DNA of 64,000 nucleotides from JAOZHU01 sp964632845 (GTDB lineage Archaea > Thermoproteota > Bathyarchaeia > Bathyarchaeales > Bathycorpusculaceae), in assembly GCA_964632845.1 (NCBI GenBank), contig CAZWDU010000004.1:127556-191555 (forward strand), in the 5' to 3' direction. The translations under genes were made by a program, and so were the position numbers. Below the pieces are notes generated by a model. That model saw only the letters and a list, made by a program, of their open reading frames with translations. It was not told the origin of the DNA and did not search any database. Shown in pieces: positions 32,773 through 41,812 of the stretch; positions within the stretch are counted from its first letter, which is position 1, and the number at the start of each line of letters is the position of its first letter.

Positions 32773-33386
32773 GCAAAAGAAAAGGCGTTTACGCAAGCAA
32801 AATGAAACGCGCAACGCACATGCTGTTTTACCGCAGACACCAGAAGCCAGGCGTGAAAGGCTGGGAACTGCACAAGACACTGGGCGCAGATTACCCCAAA
32901 GTCTTAGACATTCTGGACGGTTACTTGAAGAGTTTGGATTTGCAGGTTAAAACGGTTTACGAAGAAGAAAAAACGCCAGTAGGCAAACCTTCGCTGGAAG
33001 AACTGGACAAAGCACGGTTTTACGTGACCCTGCGCGGCGAGTTAACGCCGAAAGAAGCGAAAATGATTGGGTGGCGCATCGACGATTTAGCAGGTTTAGC
33101 CGTGGCGATAGCTTACGTCATTAGCAAGAAGGGGCAAGCGCCACGCAAAGAAGTGGAAAAGCTGCTGAATGAGAAGCTACCAGGATGGAAAGTCGGCTTA
33201 AACATTGACCGCTACATCCGCTACGGCTACTTGCAGCAAGACGACAAGAACCAGTTGTATTTGGATTGGCGAACCAGAGCAGAAGTTGACGAGAAAGCGC
33301 TGATTGACATGTTGCTCAGCAGTGAAACGCAAACGACATTGCCTATTGAGGATTCAGAAGCAAGCGAAGAAGAAACAGAAGATTGA
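32769..33386 (+). CDS. KITE/Nse1-like winged-helix partner of the SMC ATPase
   Basis: 205 residues from GTG at 32769, which overlaps the preceding stop by the usual four bases; an upstream TTG (32739) is less likely. The first half contains KGWELHKTLGADYPKVLDILDGYLKSLDLQVKTV, a winged helix; the second half LTPKEAKMIGWRIDDLAGLAVAIAYVISKKGQAPRKEVEKLL and KVGLNIDRYIRYGYL is a second one. Tandem winged helices are the hallmark of KITE proteins (ScpB, Nse1, Nse3) that sit on the kleisin of SMC complexes. The C-terminal 25 residues are acidic (SEASEEETED). No RING domain is seen. Confidence 0.55.
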   Translation: MSKRKGVYASKMKRATHMLFYRRHQKPGVKGWELHKTLGADYPKVLDILDGYLKSLDLQVKTVYEEEKTPVGKPSLEELDKARFYVTLRGELTPKEAKMIGWRIDDLAGLAVAIAYVISKKGQAPRKEVEKLLNEKLPGWKVGLNIDRYIRYGYLQQDDKNQLYLDWRTRAEVDEKALIDMLLSSETQTTLPIEDSEASEEETED

Positions 33387-33445
33387 AAAAGCAGTAAAAG
33401 ATAATGCTCAGAGGCGTTTCATCGCCTAGCCGCTTAGTTGCGGGC

Positions 33446-33850
33446 TTAGGTGATGCTCACGTTCTGAATGTCAAAATACCTTTTTGCTAAAAAGCGCAAT
33501 CTTTCTGCGTTTTTGCCGTTTTTGCCTATGGCGACGCCCTTGTCTTTCGGGTTCACGGTTACAACAGCCATTGTTTTGCCATCAGTTCGCTCGGTCACGC
33601 GTACTTCTCTGACCATTGCGGGTTTCAAAGCGTTCTTGATGAACTGCACAGGGTCTTCAGAGTACTCGATTATCTCGTGTTTTTTGCCCGTCATTCTTTC
33701 CAGAGTGTGGATGTTTCTGCCGCCTTTGCCTATGGCGACGCCCACTTGTCCTTGGTTCACGATGAATATTGCGCGTCCCTGCTCTTCGTCGATTATGCAG
33801 TCTTTGACGCTGGCGCCGCTTATGTTTTCAAACAATGCGATGTAGCGCAT
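33446..33850 (-). CDS. nusA: NusA-like KH-domain transcription factor
   Basis: 134 residues, two KH domains: GQGQVGVAIGKGGRNIHTLERM-like (here NQGQVGVAIGKGGRNIH) and DKGVAIGKNGKNAERLRFLAKR. Archaeal NusA-like proteins lack the S1 domain and N-terminal domain of bacterial NusA and bind RNA during elongation or termination. The gene sits after eL30 in the RNA polymerase operon, as in other archaea. The conserved family start (IKITADEMRYIALFE) lies partly upstream of the ATG at 33850, in frame to 33895, where GGAGG occurs but no ATG, GTG or TTG start is available, so the true start may be unusual. Confidence 0.88.
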   Translation of the reverse strand: MRYIALFENISGASVKDCIIDEEQGRAIFIVNQGQVGVAIGKGGRNIHTLERMTGKKHEIIEYSEDPVQFIKNALKPAMVREVRVTERTDGKTMAVVTVNPKDKGVAIGKNGKNAERLRFLAKRYFDIQNVSIT

Positions 33851-33897
33851 TTCGTCAGCCGTGATTTTTATGCCGCTCGTGTATTCATTTCCTCCAG

Positions 33898-34215
33898 TTA
33901 CTCTTCCGCCTCAGTTTTTTCTGTTACCTTGAGGATGTCTGAGTCACCCGTTTCTCTTATACTTAATGCCGAAATAACAAAGGGTTTGTTGCAGACAGTA
34001 GCCAAGTCTATCGAAGTACCCTTAAATGTCATCACGGGAACATTAGAGAGGTTACAGTTGTATTCTATCTCGTCTTTTATGTCTTTTGGACAATTAGCAG
34101 CTAAAAGTATCATTTTAGCTTTGCCACTCTTCGCGTTCTGCAACGCCGCGTTGGCTCCGAAAGAAACCTTGCCAGTTTTCACAGCAGACAAAATCGCCTT
34201 ATTCATATCTATCAT
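33898..34215 (-). CDS. rpl30e: Ribosomal protein eL30
   Basis: 105 residues of the L7Ae/L30e fold: KAILSAVKTGKVSFGANAALQNAKSGKAKMILLAANCPKDIKDEIEY and VMTFKGTSIDLATVCNKPFVISALSI. It is an RNA-binding protein of the large subunit (kink-turn type). It follows rpoA with a four-base ATGA overlap and precedes nusA, the standard archaeal order. The last ~15 residues are acidic and probably unstructured. Confidence 0.93.
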   Translation of the reverse strand: MIDMNKAILSAVKTGKVSFGANAALQNAKSGKAKMILLAANCPKDIKDEIEYNCNLSNVPVMTFKGTSIDLATVCNKPFVISALSIRETGDSDILKVTEKTEAEE

Positions 34216-37200
34216 GCTTCAGTCTTTCCTCCTTTCTTTTCTTGCTTTTCAAACGTTGACATATACAATTCCACTAGTCCAGTGCCAATTGGAATAGATT
34301 GCCCAACAATAACGTTTTCGGTTACGCCCGCCAACGGGTCACTCTCACCCTTCACCGCAGCTTCAACGATATTCGGAACCGTAATCTCAAACGCTGCACG
34401 CGCTAACACGCTGGCTTTCTTGCCGCTGATGCCGTGCCTGCCAATCTGCTGCACATCACCCGTAGAAGTCATCATATCAGCTACCAACATAACGTGACGC
34501 ACGTCCACGTCTAAGCCTTGCTCCTCCAACACGCCTTTTGCCTCATGAATCAACGCGTTTCTCGAAGCTTCTATGCCCAACGTTTTAGCTATCTCATGAA
34601 CGTTGTTCGTTGTCGTCCGCGACGTATCCACGCCCACGATTTCCAGCACCTTGGACAAGTTTGAGCCGTCTGTCCGTATAACCCACTCGCCGTTTTCTTC
34701 AGTAACCAACACACGTTTTATGTCTGCCACGCCTTTAACGTGGAACGCAGAAATCTTGCTAAGCAACTTCTTCAGTAGCTCAGTCTTCTTGGGCTTTATC
34801 TGCAACATGTCGCCATTAGCCTTCGTAGTGGCGTTCGGCAGCTGAAGTCTCGCTTCAAGCTCATCCATCGTTATAGCGCGGTCTTCCATCATAGTTTGGT
34901 TTACTTCAACCACTATTTCCTCTTGCACAGGGTCCTCGTATATTGCAGAAGCCAAATCCTCCAAGGACGTGTAGATTATGTTGCGCGCGATTTCCACAGC
35001 GCCTTCCTTGCTTTTCCTATGCTTGCCCGTTAGGTATATGGACATAATCGGCGTAGACGGAATCCTACGTGCATCCACAATTTCAATCAGCCGCGGCAAA
35101 CCTAAAGTGACGTTTTGCTCTTTGACTCCTGCGTAGTGGAAAGTCCTAAGAGTCATCTGCGTGCCTGGCTCACCTATTGACTGCGCAGCAATTATACCCA
35201 CGGCTTCACCGGGCTCCATCAACGCCCGCTTGTACTGTTCAGCCGTCAACGTAACAGCCTTGTCTACGCCCTTCTTGCTGAACTTGACTTTAGCCAAATT
35301 CTGCGTAAGCTGCTCCATCAGTATCGGCGTGATTTGGGCTTCAACCTTTTCCAACTGCGCTTTAATGTAATCTGCTGATGCTGGTTCGCCTTTTTCTTCG
35401 CCAATTTTTATCTGGTCCATGAGGCGGCTAACGTTAACTGCTTGACCGTGGTCGCTTTTAGCGGGGTCAACGCCGTCTTCGCCGTACAGGAACTGGATTA
35501 TATCGCCAGCCGAATCTCGGACTGTACCATCATATTCCAAGCGAATGTGCTCCAACGCATTGATGAGCCTGCGCTGCATGTAACCGCTCTGCTGCGTTCT
35601 GACAGCTGTGTCCACCAAGCCTTCCCTGCCGCCCATAGCGTGGAAGAAGAATTCAATCGCGTCTAAACCAGTCTGGTAAGACGAGTAAACGAAGCCTCTC
35701 GCCCGTGGGCTGGGGTCACCTTCAACGAAGTGCGGCAACGCACGTCCAGCGTACCCTCGCAGAATTCTTTTGCCACGCACCGACTGCTGCCCGACACAAG
35801 CAACCATTTGCCCGATGTTGAGGCTTGAACCTCTCGCGCCTGTTCGGGTCATAACTATTCCTGCGTTTTCAATAGTAAAGTCTTGGTCTGCGATTTTGCC
35901 TGCTTCATCTCTGGCCGTGGCTAGTTCATGCATGACGTAGATTTCAAATGACTCCTCAAGCGTTTGCCCGGGTAACCGCGGCAAAGTGCCATTGCGGTAA
36001 TTCTCAATGTGCTCGTCTATTTTCTTCTGAATGCGCTCCATCGTTTTCTTGATTTTGTTTTCAGCCCTAGGCGACAAGACAAGCTGCTCATACGTGTAAG
36101 TGAAACCTCGCATAGTAATGAACAGCTTCAGCAGCCGCGTTACCTTATTCAGAAATTCGCGTCCCGCTTGAGTTCCGTAATCCTTGATTATACGGTGCAA
36201 CAAACTTTCAGACTGCTCGGCACCTATAGAACGCCTGTCTATAATGCCTGACACGAGCTCGCCGTTTTTCACCACAACATAAGCGTCATGCTTGCAGTTT
36301 TCCTCCTCACACTTGTTGCAGCCTTGGCAAAGGTTCGCCTTCAACACGTAATTCAAAGTCTTTGGCAGAAAGAGACTGAAAATCTGCTTGCCCGACCACA
36401 TAGGCTGAGGCTCCGTGATTGCAGGCTCTGGCAACTCGCCAATGTAACTCGTAGCCGTCAGAAGCCGATTAACTTCAGCTTTCGTCAAATAATTTGCTCT
36501 TCGAGTGAAGAAGTACGCGCCCGTAATGAAATCGCGGATGGCGCCGATTATGGGTCCACCGAACCTAGGCGAAAGAATCTGATCCTGAACCTGCATCAGT
36601 AACAAAGCTTCGGTTCTGGCTTCCTCACTCTGAGGCACGTGCAAGTTCATTTCGTCACCGTCAAAATCCGCGTTGTAAGGCGGACAAACACACAAATGCA
36701 AACGGAAGGTTTTGTAGGGCAGAACACGCACGTAATGCGCCATTATAGACATGCGGTGAAGCGAAGGCTGCCGATTGAAAATAGCTATGTCGCCGTTCTT
36801 AAGGTGCCTTTCAACAACAAAGCCAAGCTCCACGGCTTCAGCGATTTTTTCTCTGTCTACAACGAACTCCAGCCTTATGCGTTTGCCGTCGGGTCTGATC
36901 AGGTAAAGTGCGCCAGGATATTTCTCAGGACCATTGATGACTAATTGTTTCATTTCTTCGAGGTTCCACGCGGTTACCTTTTCAGGAACCGACAAGCGCA
37001 TAGCAACGTCTTTTGGAACGCCGACCTCGTTTATGTCGAGATTCGGGTCTGGAGAAATGACTGTGCGCGCTGAAAAGTCAACTCGTTTGCCTGAAAGGTT
37101 GCTTCTGAACCGGCCTTCTTTTCCTTTCAGCCTCTGCGAAATAGTCTTTAACGCTCTTCCAGAACGATGCCTCGCAGGGGGAATCCCTGAAGCTTCATTG

Positions 37201-38045
37201 TTAAAGTACGTCGTCACATGATACTGCAAAAGCTCAGACAAATCCTGAATGATAAGCGTCGGCGCGCCTGCTTCCATGTTTTCCTTAAGCCTTTGATTAA
37301 TGCGGATTATGTCTACTAGCTTGTGGGTTAAGTCGTCCTCCGAGCGGATACCTGACTCCAACGTGATAGAGGGGCGAACATAAACTGGAGGAACAGGCAA
37401 AACTTGCAGAACCATCCATTCAGGCCGTGCAACCTTGGGGTTTAACCCTAAAATTTCCAAGTCATCATCCGAAATACGCTCTAAGCGTTCACGTATCATA
37501 CTGGGCGTTAACGGTTCAGAACCCGCTTCAGTTTGCTCTATAAACTTGGTGGGCTTCTCAAAAGTAATCTTGTACTGAGCTGCTGCACAGTGGGGACACT
37601 GTTTAGTCTTAATCTCCTGTAGAATGGCCTTGTGCACTTCATCAGGCACTACGCCTAAGAGCTTGTTGAACTTTTCGATGCGGCTTCGAACTTTTTTCGC
37701 AGTTTCATCTGATAACAGTATGCGTCCGCAGTTGCGGCAGGTAGCCTTCAACAAGTCAAAGATTATCTTCGTGAACTCTATGTGTACGATGGGCACGGCT
37801 AATTCTATGTGTCCAAAGTGGCCTGGGCATCGGATTGCCGTGTTGCCGCAGGTTTTGCATCGCTGCCTCGGTTCAAGAGTGCCTAGTCTACCGTCCATGA
37901 GACCCGTGGTTATCGGTGCGCCGTCTTCGTCGTAAGTGTCTGGTGTTTGAATTTCCACGACTGATTGCTTGCGCAGGTCTTTGGGTGAAATTAAACCGAA
38001 AGAGATTCCGTCAACAACTTTATGAATTATTTCTTCTGGAGCCAT
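34212..38045 (-). CDS. rpoA: RNA polymerase largest subunit, unsplit A'+A''
   Basis: 1277 residues in one chain; in most archaea the subunit is split into A' and A''. Zinc sites: CKTCGNTAIRCPGHFGH (clamp head) and CRNCGRIL with CPHCAA. The catalytic magnesium loop is NADFDGDEMN, near residue 455. The A'' part starts near residue 900 (PGEAVGIIAAQSIGEPGTQMTLRTFHYAG). A lineage-typical insertion with CQGCNKCEEENCKHD lies between. It is transcribed after rpoB with a three-base gap and overlaps eL30. The unsplit form is known from Nitrososphaeria (Thaumarchaeota) and some related lineages. Confidence 0.97.
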   Translation of the reverse strand: MAPEEIIHKVVDGISFGLISPKDLRKQSVVEIQTPDTYDEDGAPITTGLMDGRLGTLEPRQRCKTCGNTAIRCPGHFGHIELAVPIVHIEFTKIIFDLLKATCRNCGRILLSDETAKKVRSRIEKFNKLLGVVPDEVHKAILQEIKTKQCPHCAAAQYKITFEKPTKFIEQTEAGSEPLTPSMIRERLERISDDDLEILGLNPKVARPEWMVLQVLPVPPVYVRPSITLESGIRSEDDLTHKLVDIIRINQRLKENMEAGAPTLIIQDLSELLQYHVTTYFNNEASGIPPARHRSGRALKTISQRLKGKEGRFRSNLSGKRVDFSARTVISPDPNLDINEVGVPKDVAMRLSVPEKVTAWNLEEMKQLVINGPEKYPGALYLIRPDGKRIRLEFVVDREKIAEAVELGFVVERHLKNGDIAIFNRQPSLHRMSIMAHYVRVLPYKTFRLHLCVCPPYNADFDGDEMNLHVPQSEEARTEALLLMQVQDQILSPRFGGPIIGAIRDFITGAYFFTRRANYLTKAEVNRLLTATSYIGELPEPAITEPQPMWSGKQIFSLFLPKTLNYVLKANLCQGCNKCEEENCKHDAYVVVKNGELVSGIIDRRSIGAEQSESLLHRIIKDYGTQAGREFLNKVTRLLKLFITMRGFTYTYEQLVLSPRAENKIKKTMERIQKKIDEHIENYRNGTLPRLPGQTLEESFEIYVMHELATARDEAGKIADQDFTIENAGIVMTRTGARGSSLNIGQMVACVGQQSVRGKRILRGYAGRALPHFVEGDPSPRARGFVYSSYQTGLDAIEFFFHAMGGREGLVDTAVRTQQSGYMQRRLINALEHIRLEYDGTVRDSAGDIIQFLYGEDGVDPAKSDHGQAVNVSRLMDQIKIGEEKGEPASADYIKAQLEKVEAQITPILMEQLTQNLAKVKFSKKGVDKAVTLTAEQYKRALMEPGEAVGIIAAQSIGEPGTQMTLRTFHYAGVKEQNVTLGLPRLIEIVDARRIPSTPIMSIYLTGKHRKSKEGAVEIARNIIYTSLEDLASAIYEDPVQEEIVVEVNQTMMEDRAITMDELEARLQLPNATTKANGDMLQIKPKKTELLKKLLSKISAFHVKGVADIKRVLVTEENGEWVIRTDGSNLSKVLEIVGVDTSRTTTNNVHEIAKTLGIEASRNALIHEAKGVLEEQGLDVDVRHVMLVADMMTSTGDVQQIGRHGISGKKASVLARAAFEITVPNIVEAAVKGESDPLAGVTENVIVGQSIPIGTGLVELYMSTFEKQEKKGGKTEA

Positions 38046-38048
38046 ATT

Positions 38049-41000
38049 TTACGCCTTCTCCTTAAGCTTTAACTTGGGTGTTATACACAAGCTCTGAAGC
38101 TCTTGTAACAGAAGCTTGAACGCGTAAGAAACTATTACTGGTGAAATTCTGGCTTTTTCATCGCAAATCTTGCACGTGTAACGCCGCTGCTTCATGTCAT
38201 AATAAGCTATTTGACCACAGTTTTCGCAGATAAACAACGTGTACTTGTCAGACTCCTCCAGCAGCCTGTCCCTGAGCAGCATGGCTGCGCCGTGTCCGAT
38301 GAGGCAGTCGCGCTCCATTTCGCCGAACCTTAAGCCTCCGCCTCGGGCTCTACCTTCAGTTGGCTGCCGCGTTAACATTTGCACTTGTCCGCGGGCTCTC
38401 GCGTGGATTTTGTCAGCAACCATGTGATGCAGTTTCTGGTAGTAAACAACGCCTACAAAGATGTCAGCAACGAACTTCTCGCCCGTTGTGCCATTATAGA
38501 AAACTTCGCTGCCCGTGTGGCTGAAGCCCAGTTTCACGAGGTTTTGCCTTACCTCGTCTGGTCCTTCATTAGCGAAGGGCGTGCCATTTGCGGGTTTGCC
38601 TCTTGCTGCTGCGGCTTTTCCTGCAAGTGACTCGATGAACTGGCCGATGGTCATTCTTGAGGGAATAGCATGTGGGTTAATCACTATGTCGGGCACTATG
38701 CCTTCATCTGTGAAGGGCATGTCTTCCTGTGGCATAATCAAGCCTATGACGCCTTTTTGTCCGTGGCGAGAAGCGAACTTGTCGCCTAACTCTGGAACAC
38801 GCTGGTCGCGAACGCGGACTTTCACGAGTTTGCTGCCTTCGCCTGACTCAGTTATGAATATGCCGTCGACGACGCCTGTTTCTGAAGGACGCATGTCCAC
38901 GGATGTATCCCGCATGGATGGGCCTTTAACCTCAAACTCCTTGTATTCTTCAAGGAATCTAGGCGGGCTGATTCTCCCAATCAAGACGTCTCCGCCTACA
39001 ACTGTTGATTCTAAACCGATTATGCCGTCTGGTTCAAGAAGTCTGTAGTATTGTTCTCCGCGGTATCCGCGTGTGCCAGGCTCTGGAACGGTGAACTTGT
39101 CTTTTAATCCGCCCAAGTACTGGCGGCACTCGGCTTCGTATATCCTGTAGAAAGTGGAGCGGGCTAAGCCGCGTTCAATGGAGGCTTTGTTGAAAATTAA
39201 CGCGTCTTCCATGTTGTAGCCTTCGAAGCTGAGCACGGCGACTATGCAGTTTTGTCCTGTGGGGCGTTGCTTGTACCCCATTACTTCCATTAGTTCAGTT
39301 TCCACCATGGGCATTTGCGGGTAATGCAGTATGTGTGAGCGTGAGTCTACGCGGTGGTGGAAGTTGGTTCCATAAACGCCGAGCGCTTGTTTTGCCATTG
39401 CAGCTTGATAGGAGTTGCGCGGCGACTGATTATGCTCTGGATACGGTATTGTTGATGCGCATATGCCCAAAATCGTGTACGTTGCGATTTCCAGATGCGT
39501 GTGTTCAGGCGCAACTTCTTCAGGATATATTGCTACATACGCGTTTTCTTCTTCTTCTGCATCCAAATACTCAATCAAGCCGTTTTTGATGAGGTCTTCC
39601 CAGGTCCATTCGCCGAGGGCTATTTTTTCAAGATGGTTAGGCTGGAGTTTTGGAACGCCATTTTCAATGATTATGAGAGGTCGCCTGACTCGTCCTTCGT
39701 CACAGTTAGCATGCACCTCTCCAGTCTCGGTCTGCGACTTCGAGAAATGAGTTATGTTAACTTCAGTTGAGATTTCACTTGCTCTCCGTTTTTCTCTGAA
39801 GATTTTAACCATTTCTGCTGCAGCATCACAGTAACCGATGATGTTGCCGTCAACGAAAACTTTGGCTCCACTAGTCCTCAAAGCTTCACTTGCTTCGTAA
39901 GCGGGAACCGCGCCCATCTCAAACAGCAACTGTTTTACCTTATCGGGGTTAATGCCCACGGAGATTGATGCTGACAGTGCCAAGTTCTTAACCAGACCAC
40001 AGTTTGAGCCTTCAGGCGTTTCGTTGGGGCACAAGCGACCCCAATGCGTTGGATGCAAGTCTCGAGCCTCAAAGTTCGGCTGGCTTCTGCTTAATGGTGA
40101 CTGAAGCCGCCTCAGGTGGCTAAGTGTGGAAATGTAGTTTGTCCTGTCCAAAAGCTGAGTTATGCCAACTCTGCCCCTGCCCCAGTTGCCCGTCGCAAGC
40201 GCATGCTGGAACCTTTCAGTGATTATTCCCGGGCGAACTGCCGCGGACACGTTAATTATCGGACCTTTCACGCCTATGCGTTCAAGCTGGTATTTTATGT
40301 CGCGAGTTAAGTTTCTGAAAGCCACACGGAACAGGTCTGCAAGCAATGGTCCTCCAAGCCGCAAGCGTTTGTTTTTGAAGTGGTCTTTGTCGTCTTGCTG
40401 CCTTCGCCCAAGCTTCAATTGGATAACGCGGTATGCCATTTCGCCGAGGAATATGGCTTTGTCTTTTCTGTTTTTGTCGCTTCTGCCTAAGTGCGGCAAA
40501 AAGTTTTTGTCAAGTGCAGTTTCAGCTTTTTGCACGCGGTATTCTTCAACTTGACCGTGGGCTACTCGGTTGCCGATAAAAAGTATAGCATCTTTGGGAG
40601 TGTCTACGCCTAGGGCTTTCTCGAATGAGGCGCCTAGTGCGCTTTGGAGTGTTTTGTCAAGGGACACTGCTTCGGCTACGTCTTTGTCTTTTTCCAAGTT
40701 TAACGCGCGCATTATCACTACGAAAGGAATTTCTGTGGGCACGCCGGGCATGGTGACGTAGATGGAGTCGTCGGGCTTAAGTTTCAACTCTATTCTTGCT
40801 CTGAAGCCTACGGTGGTTGAGAAGATTTTGGCTTGGTAAACTGGCGAGGTCCCCTTTTCGTCTATGTCAACTATCACGCGGTTAGGCGCCAAGTCTTCCA
40901 TTGCTACGATGACGCGTTCGGAACCGTTCACTACAAAGTAGCCGCCTGCATCGTCCGGGTCTTCTCCTGCAGCGATTAGCTCTTCTTTTGAGAGCTGCGA

Positions 41001-41429
41001 CAAGAAGCACATTTTTGACTTGAGCATGACAGGTATGTTTCCAATGTAAACCAGCTCGGTGTCTTGTTCTCTGCCGTCTATGATTGGCGTCATTTCAAGA
41101 GCCACAGGAGCCGCGTACGCCAAGTTTCTAAGCCTAGCTTCCATAGGGTAAATTTCGTGTTTGGTGCCGTCTACTTCTGTGACGTAGGGTCCGGTTATTC
41201 TTGATTGGGGGTCTATCACCCAGATTTGTCCGAGTTTTACCTTGTAGGGGCTTTCAGGAACTTCAATGGGGATTTCTCCGACTTCGTCCACTACTTCTTG
41301 CAAGCCATGGTCTATAAACTCGTTGTAAGAGTCCAAGTGTTGGCGGACTAAGCCTTTGTCGTTGAAGAAGGTTTTTAGTAAAAGATGGGTATCTTCTTTT
41401 GAAATTGAGTTTTCATTCAATTTTATCAT
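38049..41429 (-). CDS. rpoB: RNA polymerase subunit B (unsplit)
   Basis: 1126 residues; not split into B' and B''. Recognised blocks: LTRDIKYQLERIGVKGPIINV and GRGRVGITQLLDRTNYISTLSHLRR (fork/lobe region), THWGRLCPNETPEGSNCGLVKNLAL, GYNMEDALIFNKASIERG, KFASRHGQKGVIG, and the C-terminal zinc ribbon CENCGQIAYYDMKQRRYTCKICDE. It forms one side of the active centre with subunit A. It is the first gene of the leftward rpoB-rpoA-eL30-nusA operon; rpoH is not upstream as is usual. A TATA-like AATTTAAATTT at about 41442-41452 is close to the ATG, so the transcript is short-leadered. Confidence 0.97.
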   Translation of the reverse strand: MIKLNENSISKEDTHLLLKTFFNDKGLVRQHLDSYNEFIDHGLQEVVDEVGEIPIEVPESPYKVKLGQIWVIDPQSRITGPYVTEVDGTKHEIYPMEARLRNLAYAAPVALEMTPIIDGREQDTELVYIGNIPVMLKSKMCFLSQLSKEELIAAGEDPDDAGGYFVVNGSERVIVAMEDLAPNRVIVDIDEKGTSPVYQAKIFSTTVGFRARIELKLKPDDSIYVTMPGVPTEIPFVVIMRALNLEKDKDVAEAVSLDKTLQSALGASFEKALGVDTPKDAILFIGNRVAHGQVEEYRVQKAETALDKNFLPHLGRSDKNRKDKAIFLGEMAYRVIQLKLGRRQQDDKDHFKNKRLRLGGPLLADLFRVAFRNLTRDIKYQLERIGVKGPIINVSAAVRPGIITERFQHALATGNWGRGRVGITQLLDRTNYISTLSHLRRLQSPLSRSQPNFEARDLHPTHWGRLCPNETPEGSNCGLVKNLALSASISVGINPDKVKQLLFEMGAVPAYEASEALRTSGAKVFVDGNIIGYCDAAAEMVKIFREKRRASEISTEVNITHFSKSQTETGEVHANCDEGRVRRPLIIIENGVPKLQPNHLEKIALGEWTWEDLIKNGLIEYLDAEEEENAYVAIYPEEVAPEHTHLEIATYTILGICASTIPYPEHNQSPRNSYQAAMAKQALGVYGTNFHHRVDSRSHILHYPQMPMVETELMEVMGYKQRPTGQNCIVAVLSFEGYNMEDALIFNKASIERGLARSTFYRIYEAECRQYLGGLKDKFTVPEPGTRGYRGEQYYRLLEPDGIIGLESTVVGGDVLIGRISPPRFLEEYKEFEVKGPSMRDTSVDMRPSETGVVDGIFITESGEGSKLVKVRVRDQRVPELGDKFASRHGQKGVIGLIMPQEDMPFTDEGIVPDIVINPHAIPSRMTIGQFIESLAGKAAAARGKPANGTPFANEGPDEVRQNLVKLGFSHTGSEVFYNGTTGEKFVADIFVGVVYYQKLHHMVADKIHARARGQVQMLTRQPTEGRARGGGLRFGEMERDCLIGHGAAMLLRDRLLEESDKYTLFICENCGQIAYYDMKQRRYTCKICDEKARISPVIVSYAFKLLLQELQSLCITPKLKLKEKA

Positions 41430-41812
41430 TCTCCCGCAAATTTAAATTTTGAAACGTTTGTTGATTTGTTAATGCGGGTTTTTCTCAAACTTTCGATTTC
41501 CTCCGATGTTGGATGAGAGTCCAACTCGAAAAAGGGTCTCCAATTTTTTTAAGAGCACAAACACATGCTACACCGCTCACTAATAAAGTTTTTTATGCGC
41601 GGCTTCCTGTTTTCGCCCATAAACAGGGGTTTGCTAAAGATTCTTAGAGTTGCTGCAAAACAAGTTTGTTCGTTACGTTGCGCTACGTCGCAAAAGTGGA
41701 AAAAATAGTGCGCGTTCCATGGAAACATGTGAAATCACACGCGGCTGAGCTCTGATAGGCATAACAAGCTATAACTTTTGGTTTTAAGCTGAACCAACCT
41801 CGTTTTTCAAAG
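41430..41812. other. Intergenic region between rpoB and the methyltransferase
   Basis: 383 bases between the rpoB start and the methyltransferase stop, both on the minus strand. It holds the rpoB promoter near 41442-41452, a perfect 7-base hairpin (CCTGTTT-loop-AAACAGG) at 41606-41627 that may end the methyltransferase transcript, and no convincing reading frame, tRNA or C/D RNA. Confidence 0.5.

Noticed and set aside
34282..40761. Several plus-strand frames of 60-180 codons opposite rpoA and rpoB
   Set aside because: They are antisense shadows of strongly conserved polymerase genes and have no ribosome sites or recognisable domains.
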